NCBI GenBank assembly: GCA_003024785.1
Contig: PUQB01000342.1
Span: forward strand, 186,001-250,000
Reading direction: 5' to 3'
DNA: 64,000 nucleotides
Origin: Selaginella tamariscina
Lineage: Eukaryota; Streptophyta; Lycopodiopsida; Selaginellales; Selaginellaceae
The notes under the pieces are model-generated. The model had not been told where the DNA came from. It saw only the letters and a list, made by a program, of their open reading frames with translations, and did no database searches. Shown here one piece after another: positions 45,701 through 58,000 of the stretch; positions within the stretch are counted from its first letter, which is position 1; each line of letters starts with the position of its first letter. The position numbers and the translations under genes were made by a program.

Positions 45701-47516
45701 TTATTTCGATTTCATAACTTTTTTTTTTTTTTTTCCTTTGAATATATGTTAACGGGTAAAATATTTTAAATTATTCTAGTTGAAGGGAGGTTTTGTAATA
45801 ATTAAAACTTTGTAGGGTAATTTTAGAACTTTTAAGGGTAAATTTATAATTTTGCAAAGTTTAAAGGTATAATAATAATAAACATAATTCTCAATCTTAG
45901 TAATGATAAAGGATAATACATGTTATTCATAAAATTAAGTAAGATATATTCACATGTAATTTAAATTATACTTATAAATATATGTATTTATATGTTAAAT
46001 TAGTATTAATATATTTTGATTTTATATAAAATTATCTTTTAAACAAAAATTATACACAATTACATATTTAAAGCACATGTATGTATTTAATAAGCCAAAC
46101 CTAGGTCTATTTTAATATAAAGAACCTCACTTGAAGATAACTTAGTTCTATTTCTAATAGTATTACACACTGATTATGTATTAAAGATGCTAAAATAAAA
46201 TATAAATATGTATTAAGAATTAAAACAATGAAGCATTTACTCCCTCTAACACATAATTTAAATACACATGTGTGTTATTAAATAAAATTTAAACCATATA
46301 ATTAAAGCCACTCTAAACATTAGTACAATTTAACTTTGCATATTTAAAATTCTTTAATTAAATTTAAAATATAAAATAAACCTAAACCATTCATCATATT
46401 ATGTACTAATATAAACTATATTAAGATATTTAATCTTTTTATCGTCATACTTTTAAATAAACTTTAAAACTAAAATTAAATACAAATATATCCTTAAAAC
46501 ACACTACATCATCATTAAACATGAGATATTAGATATTCTTTTGTTTTTTTTTTAACTTTGTGAAAGAAATACTATGCACCTATAACATAGTTAAGCACAC
46601 ACACATATATATTCAATTGGTGGAGCATAATTTAAACACATTTTAACGCATACACACACATTATATTTTTAAAACATTATATAGATATACATTAAAAAAT
46701 AACACAAACATATATTTATATTACAGATAGCTTTAAATGATGCTTTTGTTCTACATATCTTATATTTATTAATGATGAACCTAGTATCCCTAAATTTATA
46801 GAATATAATTTGATGATGTCATTAATTATTTGATAAAAGAGTATTAATATCTTAAAATATAATTTTTTTAGAATTATATTAATTTAATTCATTATGTTTA
46901 AAAAGAATATAAATGTATTGGATAATTTTTTTTAACATATATATAACCCAATTTAACCATCTATTTAAATAAGATAAAACACAGTATGAAAAATTGTACT
47001 TTTTAATATTTTTTAAATTTTTTATACGATTAATGTTTTTATGGTAACATAATCCATTCAATTGATACATATCTTTAAAATACAGTATTATCTTAAATAT
47101 AAGATGTTATTAAGATGTTATTTTTAAGATAAAGTTTAAGTCATTTAATTAGAGTATATCTTTAATATTCATAAATATGAGAATATGATGAGCATTTATA
47201 TAGTTCTTAGAAATTTACTATTAGAAAAAACTTTAACCACCCACTCAAGATATATCTTCATATGAACTAGAAAAATAATTAATAAAACTGAGTCCTTCTC
47301 TTAATTAATATATTAACAAGTATCTCAAACAAATAAAAGTGGGTATTACGTTTCCTCAATAAGATGGGGTATCAACAAACGTGTGTTTGAGGTGTGTGTG
47401 AGTGTACAAATACTTCATAACGGTATAGCTGATATTTGTTTGCTTAATGACGTTAGTATTTACATACGAACACACACACATATACACATGTAACACGGTT
47501 CGCATGTATAATTTGT

Positions 47517-48486
47517 ATGTCCGCGACGTCGACCGATCAACACGTCATCCACTTACTTCTTCGGGGACGTCTTGCCCTAATTGCAGAGGAGCTCGGTATC
47601 TCTCAGCTCACCGCCAATGTGGCCAACTTCCTGGACGCCAATCCGAGCCCGTGGTTCGATGGTTCTGTCCGAAGAAACTCCATTGTGTACGACGGAAGAT
47701 GGGGCGGACTTGTCTCCCAGCAAGGCTCATTCCACTCCGGTGCTGACTTCGGACTCGGAGTGTACAACGATCATCACTATCACTGGGGGTACTTTGTTTA
47801 CGCCGGAGTGAGTGGGGCTCCAGATACCGGACTAATCTGTATTCTCTGGTGGGGGATTACATGTCACCGAGGTGGTCCGATATTAACAAGGTCTCCGTTG
47901 GGAATTTCCCGAGGCACCGGCATTTTGATCCGTGGGTGATGCATTCCTGGGCCGGTGGGTTGACAGAGTTTTCGGATGGACGTAACCAGGAGAGCACCAG
48001 CGAGGCCGTGAACGCATACTATGCTGCTGCTTTGCTTGGAAGGGCACTTGGGGACCAGGAGCTAGTAAAGATGGGCAGCGCGTTGGCGGGGTTCGAGAGC
48101 CTGGGTGCCAAGTCCCTGTGGCATATACGGGGTGACAGTGATATGTATGAAAGCGAGTTTGTGGCGAACAACAGGATAAACGGGGCGGGAGTCTTCTTTG
48201 TGGTTCTCGTGTGGGAACAGGGCGTTGGAATGCAGAGTCGGGATTCAGGTGATTCCAGTGACACCCGTGACTGAGGCACTCTTTGATGATGTAGAGTATA
48301 ACCGTGAGTTGTACGAGTGGGTCTTACCAGACCGATCCGTGGAAGGCTTTTGCTCATGCTGTGCAAGCTACGCATGATCCGAACAGGGCCAAGGCGAAAG
48401 TGGATCTGCTGCAGAAGTTTGACGACGGGAACTCGCTCTCCAATATGTTGTGGTGGGTGTATACCAGGCCTGCATTGCGGAACTGA
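47517..48486 (+). pseudogene. GH81 endo-1,3-beta-glucanase fragment, copy R1
   Basis: Colinear C-terminal half: RLALIAEELGISQLTANVAN, FLDANPSPWFDGSVRRNSIV, GADFGLGVYNDHHYHWGYFV, a gap where the L copies keep about 20 codons, then GDYMSPRWSDINKVSVGNF, WVMHSWAGGLTEFSDGRNQE, STSEAVNAYYAAALLGRAL, LWHIRGDSDMYESEF, and DPWKAFAHAVQATHDPNRAK ending NMLWWVYTRPALRN and a stop. GH81 enzymes hydrolyse beta-1,3-glucan (callose, fungal walls). The catalytic block is kept. The N-terminal half and signal peptide are missing and frameshifts occur near 47850 and 48205-48260. Confidence 0.87.
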
Positions 48487-48757
48487 GGAGTTTAGGCTAA
48501 TCTCATTGGTTTGTTTGGCTGGAAGAAGTTTTGGTTAAGAAAGTTAACATGTGATGGAGTGTATATATACATATAGTGGTTTGAAAGCTTCATCTAGGTA
48601 GAAACCAATGTCTTTATGCTTATTAAGTAATAAACAACATAGTATTACAGGAACAAGCGCATTCCCCAGATATTCGACAAGGATATTCCTGGGCGCCATT
48701 AGTATATTCCCATTTTAACTCGAACATTTGCCTCTAGGGTTGCATTCATCATCAGTC

Positions 48758-49710
48758 ATGAAGATAAGACAACGCGCGCGCTCGAAGCTTACGGACGTCC
48801 CGAAGAGCTTCTACAAGGTCATGGGCAAGCTCGGCAAGGGCGGTCAAGGGAGTGTGACCCTTGTCAAACGCAAGGGCGACGGTATGCTCTTTGCGTGCAA
48901 GACTTTCGCCGGCTCAACAAGGGAACATGCTCGGATTGAGCGTGATGCCTTGAAGAAACTAAAAGGGTACAAGGGCGTGGTGTCCCTGATCGAGTGCCTG
49001 GTAGATCAGAATCATTACAATATGATTCTGGAGCGTTGCGAGTGCTCTCTTGCGGATTTGGTGCACGCGAAGAAGGGGCTGAGCCCCCGTGAAGCAGCGT
49101 GGATAGTAAGACAGCTAGCAGAGATTGTTGAGCACATTCATAGTCAAGGGATTGTGCACAGAGACATCAAGCTTGCCAACATACTCGTCACAAGCAAGCA
49201 GGAGCCCTACCATATCAAGCTTGCTGACTTCGGATGTGCAAGAATGTTCCAGGACAAGGACTGTCCCAAGATAATGAAGAGCGATGTTGGTACTATGAGA
49301 TACATGGCCCTGAGGTGGGTACGGGTAGAGATTATAATGAATCCATAGACGTGTGGGGGATAGGAATTGTGCTTTACGAAATGCTATCCGGAAACTTGCC
49401 TTTGGAAGCTGGAGTCTAAAGAGGTACAGAAAAGATTGAGAGCTCTAGAGGACTTGCCCGTGTCTCTATGGACTGGTGTGGCTTTACATTCGAAGCCACG
49501 ATGTTCATTCAAGAGATTCTATGTCTGCAGCCCGAGAAGAGGCTCACACCCCAGCAAATAAAGAACCATCCATGGGTAGTAACGCACTGTACGGGGGAGA
49601 ACAGATCGCATCCGGTGAGTCAGTCTGTTGAAAGAGAGCTGCATATGCAGTGTGGTAAAGAGGATACCAACATGGAACGGCCGAAGCCCCAGATGGTGTA
49701 TGGCATCTAA
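48758..49710 (+). pseudogene. Ser/Thr protein kinase, copy R1, several frameshifts
   Basis: ATG 48758; residues 1 to about 185 are open (GKLGKGGQGSVTLVKRK, HRDIKLANILV, DFGCARMFQDK). A missing base near 49305 (ggccctgagg; R2 has ggctcctgagg) destroys the APE motif. Further breaks lie near 49392-49405 and 49462. The tail after NHPWVVTHCTG is longer than in the L copies and ends KPQMVYGI. Sequence has diverged from L copies, e.g. ADLVHAKKG for EDLVHLKMG. Confidence 0.85.
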
Positions 49711-49959
49711 AGCAGCTTAAAGTCCCGGGCAACTTAGTATATAGTGAATCATTGGTATTAGTTTATGACTTTTGCTCAAATGAATACGCATCCTTTCTAT
49801 AACACTGTGAGATCGTGTAGTGCGTGCGTGCGTGCGTGTGTGCGAAAGAGAGAGAGAGATCGTATAAGAGAGCTTTCCTTGTAAGGTCACCGCTACTGAT
49901 TTATATATGAAATTTAATATACAAGATATGCTTTGCTGGGTGTCTTCAGGCAACGGTCC

Positions 49960-50637
49960 ATCTTGCCAACCAGAGATTCTACACACCTTGTGACCCTTGT
50001 CCATCAGCAGGCTTAGTAATATTCCGCGCTAAACACATTCTCTGGGCTTTTAACTTCCACATGCCACTACATCGCCCACAACATCTCATGGTAGTACTCG
50101 AAATTTTTTTCTTGTGCTTCATACATATTGCATTGTGAAACTCTTAGCACGCCACACACACACACACACACACAGTTACCTGGGATTCACACTAGCACAC
50201 ACAGCATAGATGCTCCAGTTTCTAGTATAGTTATTGTAGAGATGAACTTTGCCGAATCTTACACGAAGGTGTCTCTGCCTTGTTCCATCAAAGAAACAAT
50301 GATGGATTGAATCTCAATGTGATCTGGCGCTGCGCTGTGGTGCAAACGGCACCTGTATATATCAAATGCTAGTAAGTAACGAACAAGTGTGTGTGTGTGT
50401 GTGTTCTAGCTGTGATGCTTATCCTAAGAGATAACAATCAGAAGCGTTTTGCTTTACTCTACTGGTTTCTACGAAAGACTCGTGGTTTAGGCGGCTTACA
50501 AATGACGAGAGAAAGCAATCATATATACATATACATAAGCAACGTAACGAAACGTATTCATTCGTACATATATACACGATAACAACGGGTGTAATACACA
50601 TACAGATACCTGGAAACGGTGATATTAGTACTTTGCC
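49960..50637 (-). pseudogene. pectate lyase fragment, copy R1, inverted
   Basis: On the minus strand: end of exon 3 (STNITVSR, 50635-50610), exon 4 at about 50350-50190 (a 20-bp deletion removes the DRNMKI part; NYTRNW becomes NYTRNWSIYAVCASV), exon 5 at about 50140-50080 and the exon 6 tail (VKSPENVFSAE). Internal deletions make it the most decayed pectate lyase copy. Confidence 0.8.
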
Positions 50638-51241
50638 CGATAAGACTATGCTCATAAGTGCAGGGCCGGATCACATTGAGGACAGAAACATGAAGATTAC
50701 AATCCATCATTGTTTCTTTGATGGAACAAGGCAGAGACACCCTCGTGTTAGATTCGGCAAAGTTCATCTCTACAACAACTATACTAGAAACTGGGGCATC
50801 TATGCTGTGTGTGCTAGTGTGGAATCCCAGGTAACTTTGTGTGTGTGTGTGTGCGTGTGTGTGCGTGTGGCGTGCTAATAGTTTATCTCACAGATTTATT
50901 CACAATGCAATGTGTATGAAGCAAGCAATAAGAAAAAAGTTTTTGAGTACTACCATGAGAAGGTGAGGGCTTTCATACAACAAGTGATATGTTAACTATT
51001 TAAGATTTGTTCTAGGCATTGGATAGTGATGTAGCGGTATGTGGAAGTATAAAATCAGATGGAGATGTTTTCTTAAACGGGGCTCAATGGGCCCAGAGAA
51101 TGTGTTTAGCCCGGAAGAGTACTACTCTGGTTGCTCAGTGGATTCTGCTGGCAAAGATTTGATGGACAAGGTGTGTAGAATCTCTGGTTGGCAGGATGTA
51201 CCATTGCCTGAAGACGCCAACCAAAGCATATCTTGTATTTA
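50638..51241 (+). pseudogene. pectate lyase fragment, copy L2
   Basis: Begins inside exon 4 at DKTMLISAGPDHIEDRNMKI and continues as in L1: exon 4 to 50829, exon 5 at about 50894-50962, exon 6 from about 51017. Exon 6 keeps the base lost in L1 (DSDVAVCGSIKSDGDVF) but has lost aagttaaaa after GAQW, shifting the end. It lacks exons 1-3, so it is a promoterless fragment. Confidence 0.85.
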
Positions 51242-51516
51242 ACTTTCATATATAAATCAATAACCTTGACCTTACAAGGAAAGGCTGTCGTATACTCTCT
51301 CTCTCTCTCACGCACGCACACACACACACACAACGCGATCTCAGTGTTATAGAAAGGATGTCTATTCATTTGAGCGAAAGTCATAAACTAACACTATATC
51401 ACTATATTTTCGAAGTTGCCCGGGCGCATGAGGGACTTTAAACTGCCATACACCATTTGGGGCTTCTGCTGTTCCATGTTGGTATCCTCTTACCACACTG
51501 CCTATGCAGCTCTCTT

Positions 51517-52381
51517 TCAACAGACTCTCTCACCGAGTGCGATCTGTTCTCCCGTGCAGTGCCTTACTACCCATGGATGGTTCTTTATTTGCTGGAGTGT
51601 CAGCCTCTTCTCAGGCTGCAGACATAGAATCTCTTGAATAAACACCGCGGCTTCGAATGTAAAGCCACACCACTCCATAGAGGACACGGGTAAGTCCTCT
51701 AAAGCTCTCAATCTTTTCTGTACTTCTTTAGACTCCAGCTTCCCAAAGGCAAGCTTTCCGGACAGCATCTCGTAAAGCACAATTCCGATCCCCCACACGT
51801 CGACGGATTCGTTATAATCTCTTTCGGTTCCCACCTCAGGCGCCGTATACCGCTCAGTCCCGATATCGCTCCTCATCGTCTTTGCGCAGTCCTTGTCTTT
51901 AAACATTCTAGCACAGCCGAAATCAGCAAGCTTGATACGGTAGGGCTCCTGCTCGCTTGTGACGAGTATGTTGGCAAGTTTGATGTCTCTGTGCACAATC
52001 CCTTGACTATGAATGTGCTCAACAATCTCTGCTAGATCTCTTATAATCAACGCTGCCTCCGGGGCTCAGCCCCATCTTCAAGTGCACTAAATCCTCTAAA
52101 GAGCATTCGCAACGCTCCAGAATCATATTGTAATGATTCTGATCTACAAGGCACTCGATCAGCGACACCACGCCCTTGTACCCTTTCAGTTTCTTCAACG
52201 CACCACGCTCAGTCCGAGCATGTTCCCTTGTTATGCCAGAGAAAGTCTTGCACGCAAAGAGCATACCATCTTTCTTGCGTCTAACAAGTGTAACACTGCC
52301 TTGGCCGCCCTTCCCAAGCTTCCCCTTCACCGTGTAGAAGCTCTTCAGCACGTTGGAGTGTGCCCGTTCTCTCATCTTCAT
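51517..52381 (-). pseudogene. Ser/Thr protein kinase, copy L2, one frameshift site
   Basis: Tandem copy of L1. The N-terminal 110 or so residues are open here, including the SGITREHA segment broken in L1. Around 52053-52065 two bases are lost (gcctccggggctcag against gcctcacggggactcag in L1), which breaks the LSPREAA segment. The rest, from HSQGIVHRDIK to the end, is open. Lesions of L1 and L2 are in different places. Confidence 0.85.
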
Positions 52382-52589
52382 CACGGATAGAATGCAACCC
52401 TAGAGGTAAATGTTCCTCTTATACTCGAATTAAAGGTCAATGGGGATATACTCATGGCACCAAAGAATATCTTTGTCGAATATCTACTACCTAGACATAT
52501 ATACACTCCATCACATGTTAACTTTCTTAACCAAAACTTCCTCCAGCCAAACAAACCAATGAGATTAGCCTAAACTCCTCAGTTCCGCA

Positions 52590-53577
52590 ACGGCGAACAA
52601 GCGGGATTCTTCTTTGTGGTTCTTGTGTAGGAACGGGATTGGGTTGGAATGCAACGTCGGGATTCAGGCGATTCCAGTGACACCAGTGACTGAAGCACTC
52701 TTTGATGATGTAGAGTATAACCGCGAGTTGTATGAGTGGGTCTTACCAGGCTTAGAGACTGATCCGTGGAAGGCTTTTGCTCATGCTGTGCAGGCTACGT
52801 ACGATCCGAACAGGGCCAAGGCGAATGTGGATCTGCTGCAGAAGTTTGACGACGGGAACCCGCTCTCCAATATGTTGTGGTGGGTGTATTATCACTGTCA
52901 CCCCGTATATGCCACAGGGACTTGGCATCCAGGCTCTTGACATCTTTACTAGCTCCTGGTCCCAAGTGCCCTGCCAAGCAAAGCTGCAGCATAGTATGCG
53001 TTCACGGCCTCGCCGGTGTTCTCCTGGTTACGTCCATCCGAAAACTCTGTCAATCCACTGGCTCAGGATGCATCACCGACGGATCTAATAGATAATTGAT
53101 TACATATATGGTTTATACAAAATGCCGGTGCCTCGAGAAATTCCCAGCGGAGACCTTGTTAAGATCGGACTATGTAATCCCCCACCAGAGAATACAGATT
53201 AGTCCGGTATCTCGAGCCCCACTCAGGATCAAGCAGCTCCGGCGTAAACAAAGTACCCAGTGATAGTGATGATCGTTGTACACTCCGAGTCCGAAGTCAG
53301 CACCGGAGTCAAATGCGCCTTGCTGAGAGACAAGTCCGCCCCATCTTCCGTCGTACACAATGGAGTTGCTTCGGACAGATCCATCGAACCACGGGCTGAG
53401 ACTGGCGTCCAGGAAGTTGGCCACCTTGGGTTCCTCTGCAATTAGGGCGCCCCTCTATTCCCGACGAAGTAAGTGGACGACGTGTTGATCGGTTGGAGAC
53501 TGGAGACGTCCCGGTCGACTGTGTCACCGATCTGTCCGGCTGCGGATGGATCTCGGACACCGGCAACGGAGTTTGAT
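52590..53577 (-). pseudogene. GH81 endo-1,3-beta-glucanase fragment, copy L2, rearranged
   Basis: Tandem copy of L1 with the same inner inversion. The inverted part (52600-52889, plus strand) is cleaner here, with one open frame from CRNGIGLECNVGIQAIPVTP to NPLSNMLWWVYYHC that crosses the inversion edge. The rest is as in L1, including YNDHHYHW at about 53270. Confidence 0.85.
52597..52889 (+). other. 300-bp inversion inside arm L2
   Basis: Identical edges to the inversion in L1 (cggcgaacaagcggg and gtgggtgta|ttatcactg), so it predates the tandem duplication. Confidence 0.85.
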
Positions 53578-53942
53578 TGAGTGTGGGCGCTTTAGATTTC
53601 AAATTCCACACATTACCCCTAGCATACACATTATGCATGTGAACCGTATTACATGTGTATATGTGTACGTATGTAAATACTAACGTCATTATGTCAGCTA
53701 TACCGTTATGAAGTAGTTGTACCACACACACTCAAACAAGTCCTCTATACATGTTTGTTGATTCTTACTGAGGAAACTTTTTGAAATTTTTATTTGAAAA
53801 GATCAAAGACTTGTTCTACAACCATTTGTGCAGTAATAAGGTCTTTATCAAATGTGTTTAATTATTGTAACAAAAGTCTCTACAAGCACAATTACTATTT
53901 TTATGCTAAATAAAAATATTTTTTTACTAAAATAGGGCATCA

Positions 53943-55029
53943 TCAAGTGTCATTATAATTATAATTGATATATCCCTTATCACATGTGAAATATGATTTC
54001 ACAAAATCTATATGTACCCTTTGAACATGAGCACGAAGGTAATCACCATTAATTAACTTTTGTTGAATAGGACTATGTTTCCAAATCCACATATCATGTT
54101 CGCTCTTTACAAAATAAAATATAAGTTTAGTGTTCAAAAAAAAAATAAAAAAATTCATCATGGCCATCACACACCCATTTCAAAATGTTAGTTGACATTT
54201 GCATTCATGAATTTCTTATGAGCATTCACAATTGCTTGCACAATTACATTATATCGTTATTTTTTTTATCAAAGAAGTTGTCAAATTCCTATCTTGAAGG
54301 TGCTAGGATTTCAACATGCATGCCATCAATGACCCACTTAATATTTGGTAATCAAGTTTAAGTCAGCATTTCAAACTCACACAGTATAACACACACTTGT
54401 TCCTATATTATATGAAATGATACCCTATGCCAGAGCCTCCAACATATTGCTATTATCATCTCCATGAACACAATTGCTATTGTAGAGACCCTTATAGCAA
54501 ACTTCTCACTGATATGATCGTACTCAAAGTTTCGTCAATGTTAGCATTGACGCTCACATTAACTCGAACAACACTTTTATAGTTTTTGTCCATTCTCACA
54601 ATATCGTCTTGCACAATGTCATATATTCATAGTGAAACCCTCTGTGACATGCGAAGAATCTTCATCTAAAGAAAGTCATCATAGTAAGCCTTCATAAAAG
54701 TGTCTCACCATATTACATGTCTATGCATAACCCACCCTTTCCTGGATTCTTGAACAACAAGTGCTTCTTCTAAACTATATTCTCGTCCATTCCCACTCAA
54801 TTAGAGTTGAAAGAATTGAATCATCTTTAAATTCAAAATCAGTATCAATAAAAATAAACCGTGTCAGAAAATTCAAGACCATTAGCATAGCAAATTGAGC
54901 TAGCTGATTACTTTTCTCATCAACATTTTTGATGTCCTGGAATTTCATAAGTAGATTAATTAAAAACTTCCTAAACTTTTGCATGAACACAATAAAATAA
55001 AAACAAGCTAATGCAAAGTGCATGCACAC
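53943..55029 (-). pseudogene. possible PIF/Harbinger-like transposase remnant, spacer 2
   Basis: Tandem copy of the remnant at 39820-40950; VIDGMHVEILAP at about 54330-54295. Same uncertainty. Confidence 0.35.
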
Positions 55030-58000
55030 TATTTTCCTGTGAAACTACTCCTTGTTACGACTTCTATAGAGCTATTCTACAAATCGAACCATTACATTAA
55101 CAAACTTCTCAATAGCTATTAGGACTCTCTTGAACCTTCAGCCCTCCCACTAGCCTTTGACACCTGGAACTCTAACCCTCCGAACTCCCATCTACTTACG
55201 TCATCATGTTTATATTTGGGCAAAACAAGATAATTTGTATATAAGCTAACTTTTATTAGTATTCAACAAAAGGAATCAACAATCATTGTTGATTTTCCTT
55301 AATCAAAGCCTTGTTTCAATTTAATCTTTGAACCTGGTCACACTTGCTAGCGACCTATGAGTTTGATTGCTTCACAACAAGTGGTGTCTTTTGTGTTTTA
55401 TCAACTCTAATGAGAATTAATACAGCTTCAACAACAACAACAAAATAAGGCGGCACATGCACATGCTTCATCCTCAAAATCCGAACCAAAAATAAGCATA
55501 CTTACCCAATTTGACGGGTCGTAATAAGTTTTTCATAGTTTTTTGGGTCAATCCAAACTTATTATGATGATGTAACCACAAAGGTATAGATCATATACTA
55601 CTAAAGCCGGGTTGATTGGCTCTCTCATGGGTGGGCCAATGCTTTTTTTGGTTGTAGCATTCTTAAGAAAAAATATGTTGTACTGCACAATTGCACAAAT
55701 TTTGAGAGGATTTTTTTCATCATGTTCAACAACACCCACTGAGAACACCGATAATCAACAAACTCTACTAATTATACATTGTGATAAGTCAACATGAAAT
55801 GGAGTTTTAGATGTTAGCAATGGATATCTAAATGCACTCAAGAAGCATTTTTGACATAGGTTTCAAGATGATGTCAAGGATCTCCTTTTATGTCAACTAA
55901 ACCCAAAATCTCTATGTGATGCTATATATATGGTTGTTCAATGATAACCGTTTTTTCAAATGGCAACAAGAGTGGCAGCAATTCAAGTTTTTCCGTTGTC
56001 CTACTGCCAAAGGAGTCTGCCCCTCCGACTACCACCACGTTGAATAGCTACTTAGTCATTTGACTCATACCAATGGAGGTCAATTCTTCTCAATGTGGTC
56101 AGAAAATTCTTTATTATTATTCCATCAATATCTATAGAAGACAAATAAGTACACTAGGAGTCAAGGTTGACACAAACGGATTTCCCGAACGTGTTCTTGA
56201 ATGTTCCACAAACGCGTTCTTTAGTAACAAAAAAACAAAAATAAATTAAAATTAAAATATTTTAGCATATTTAAATATTAAAGTGCTAAGATTTTAAAAT
56301 ATTCAAATTACATATTTAAAATTAAACCAAATAAAATAAATAAAATAAACTAATAAAAACTAGATAACCTCCTCTTTATTGTCATTCTTATCTTCCACTA
56401 ATATCTTGAGTTGCATTATTATGTTCATCACTACTGGATGATTCTTCATTAGTAATAATAGATGTTTTGGCCTGTTGATCTCCAATTCCTTCAATTACAA
56501 ATCAAGATTCACATGATTCCACTCAGGTTCTTGCATTTTAATTAATTTATTTACCTAAAAATTTGCACCAAACCTTTTGAACATATAAGGTTTTTTATTT
56601 TAATTGGAAATTTTTTTTGACAAATTGGGTGAAAATATTTGCAAATGTGTTTTGAAAACACATTAGTGAACGTCTGCAAAAACATGCGAACTCATTCTTT
56701 GGTAACACTACTAGGAGTTGCATAGGAAAACATTGCCACTCAAATATAATAGAAATTGAAGTTGTGAATGGAGATGAACAAATCCTAGTTATGGAGTTGA
56801 AATCGTTGCCCTTAGACAAATTAAAGAGAGGTCACATTAAAGTTATGCAATTCTTAACTATGGAATCCAAACTCTTGCCCTAAACCACCAACAACATTAT
56901 ATTATATTGGAATGAATAAATTTGTGTACATACATAATATAAATAAAACTTATAAATAACAAAATTGTAATTAGATTTAGTCAAGATATTTTAAAAAGAT
57001 TAAATTCCTTCATAATGTTAAATTTATAAATATGTGTATGTTAGTATTATTTTACTAAATTTATTATTTCTACCCTCTAGAATACTTTTGATTTAAATTA
57101 GCATAATTTAATAGTATATTCAAAATATTCATGGTATATAAAGACATTTTTAGATGAATAAAATTAAGATTTATTTAACAAATCAATATTTTATTCTTCA
57201 TCAACATCATATTTCATTTTCTTTTTTCCAAAACAATATTACAAGGTTTTGTCTTAACCACATAATATGCATAGGGACAATATTTTCTTAAATAAGGTAA
57301 CCATTTCAAAAGTCATTTAGTATTATTGTAATTTGCGATAATAATTGAATTCATTTAAAATCACTTTAAAAGTCATATCAATAATAATTTAATTCACTTG
57401 AAACCTGATAAGAGTTACAAGTCGTGTTAACACATAAGAATATATTAGTAAGAACAGACATGATATTCATTTTTTATTAGTTATCCAAGTTGAAAAATGG
57501 ACATTATAGAAAATGAATAGAAAACAATTATTTATTAAGTTTGCAACAATATGTTGAAGCCTAACTTTACTGACTTTGCTTATCAAGGATTGCAATGCTA
57601 GCAAAATTTCTTCTTGTATTGATGAGCATGCATTATATCAAAAGTAGTTTGAGAAAATAAATCAAATTTACAAAAATGAAAAAAAAAAAAAACATTTAAA
57701 TTTACATGCTTCATTATATATAAAAACACATACTCATAATAATAAGTGAGTCAAGAGATAAATGACTTTCCCTACTTTGAGCTCATTTAAGTCTTACTAA
57801 TGTTTTTATTTTAAATATTTTTATAATCATTTTTTAATTGCGATGCTTATAACTAAAATTGCCTCCATTAGACATTTTTAATAACTCACATTGAGCACAA
57901 TGATTAACAATAAAAACTAAACAAAAATTTTGAGTTAAAACCATTTTAAAAAGTTCTATATTAAAATCTCAGACCTCCACTCTAACTTTAAAAGTTTTTA

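Larger units (their letters stand above)
39651..47349. other. AT-rich central spacer 1 of the inverted repeat
   Basis: 7.7 kb, strongly AT-rich, no intact gene. It contains a possible Harbinger-like remnant (about 39820-40950, minus) and a MULE-like remnant (about 45130-45700, plus). The rest has no recognisable features apart from an 82-bp tandem repeat (43911-44070) and poly(A/T) runs. Confidence 0.75.
36507..50637. repeat. tandem segmental duplication, copy 1 (about 14.1 kb)
   Basis: Everything from cgataagaccatgctc in pectate lyase exon 4 (36507) to the tttgcc end at 50637 recurs from 50638 on, in the same order and orientation. Corresponding points: 37402 with 51517, 39043 with 53170, 46879 with 60970, 48758 with 62851, 49710 with 63806. 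Offsets fall slowly from 14131 to about 14090 through small indels. Confidence 0.95.
47350..50637. repeat. inverted-repeat arm R1
   Basis: Inverted partner of L1. It begins gtttcctcaataag, then GH81 (+), kinase (+), pectate lyase (-), and ends in pectate lyase exon 3. It lacks about 130 bp of the GH81 5' side and about 20 codons in GH81 that L1 keeps. Confidence 0.9.
50638..53777. repeat. inverted-repeat arm L2
   Basis: Tandem copy of L1, starting 274 bases further in because the tandem break is in exon 4. Confidence 0.92.
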
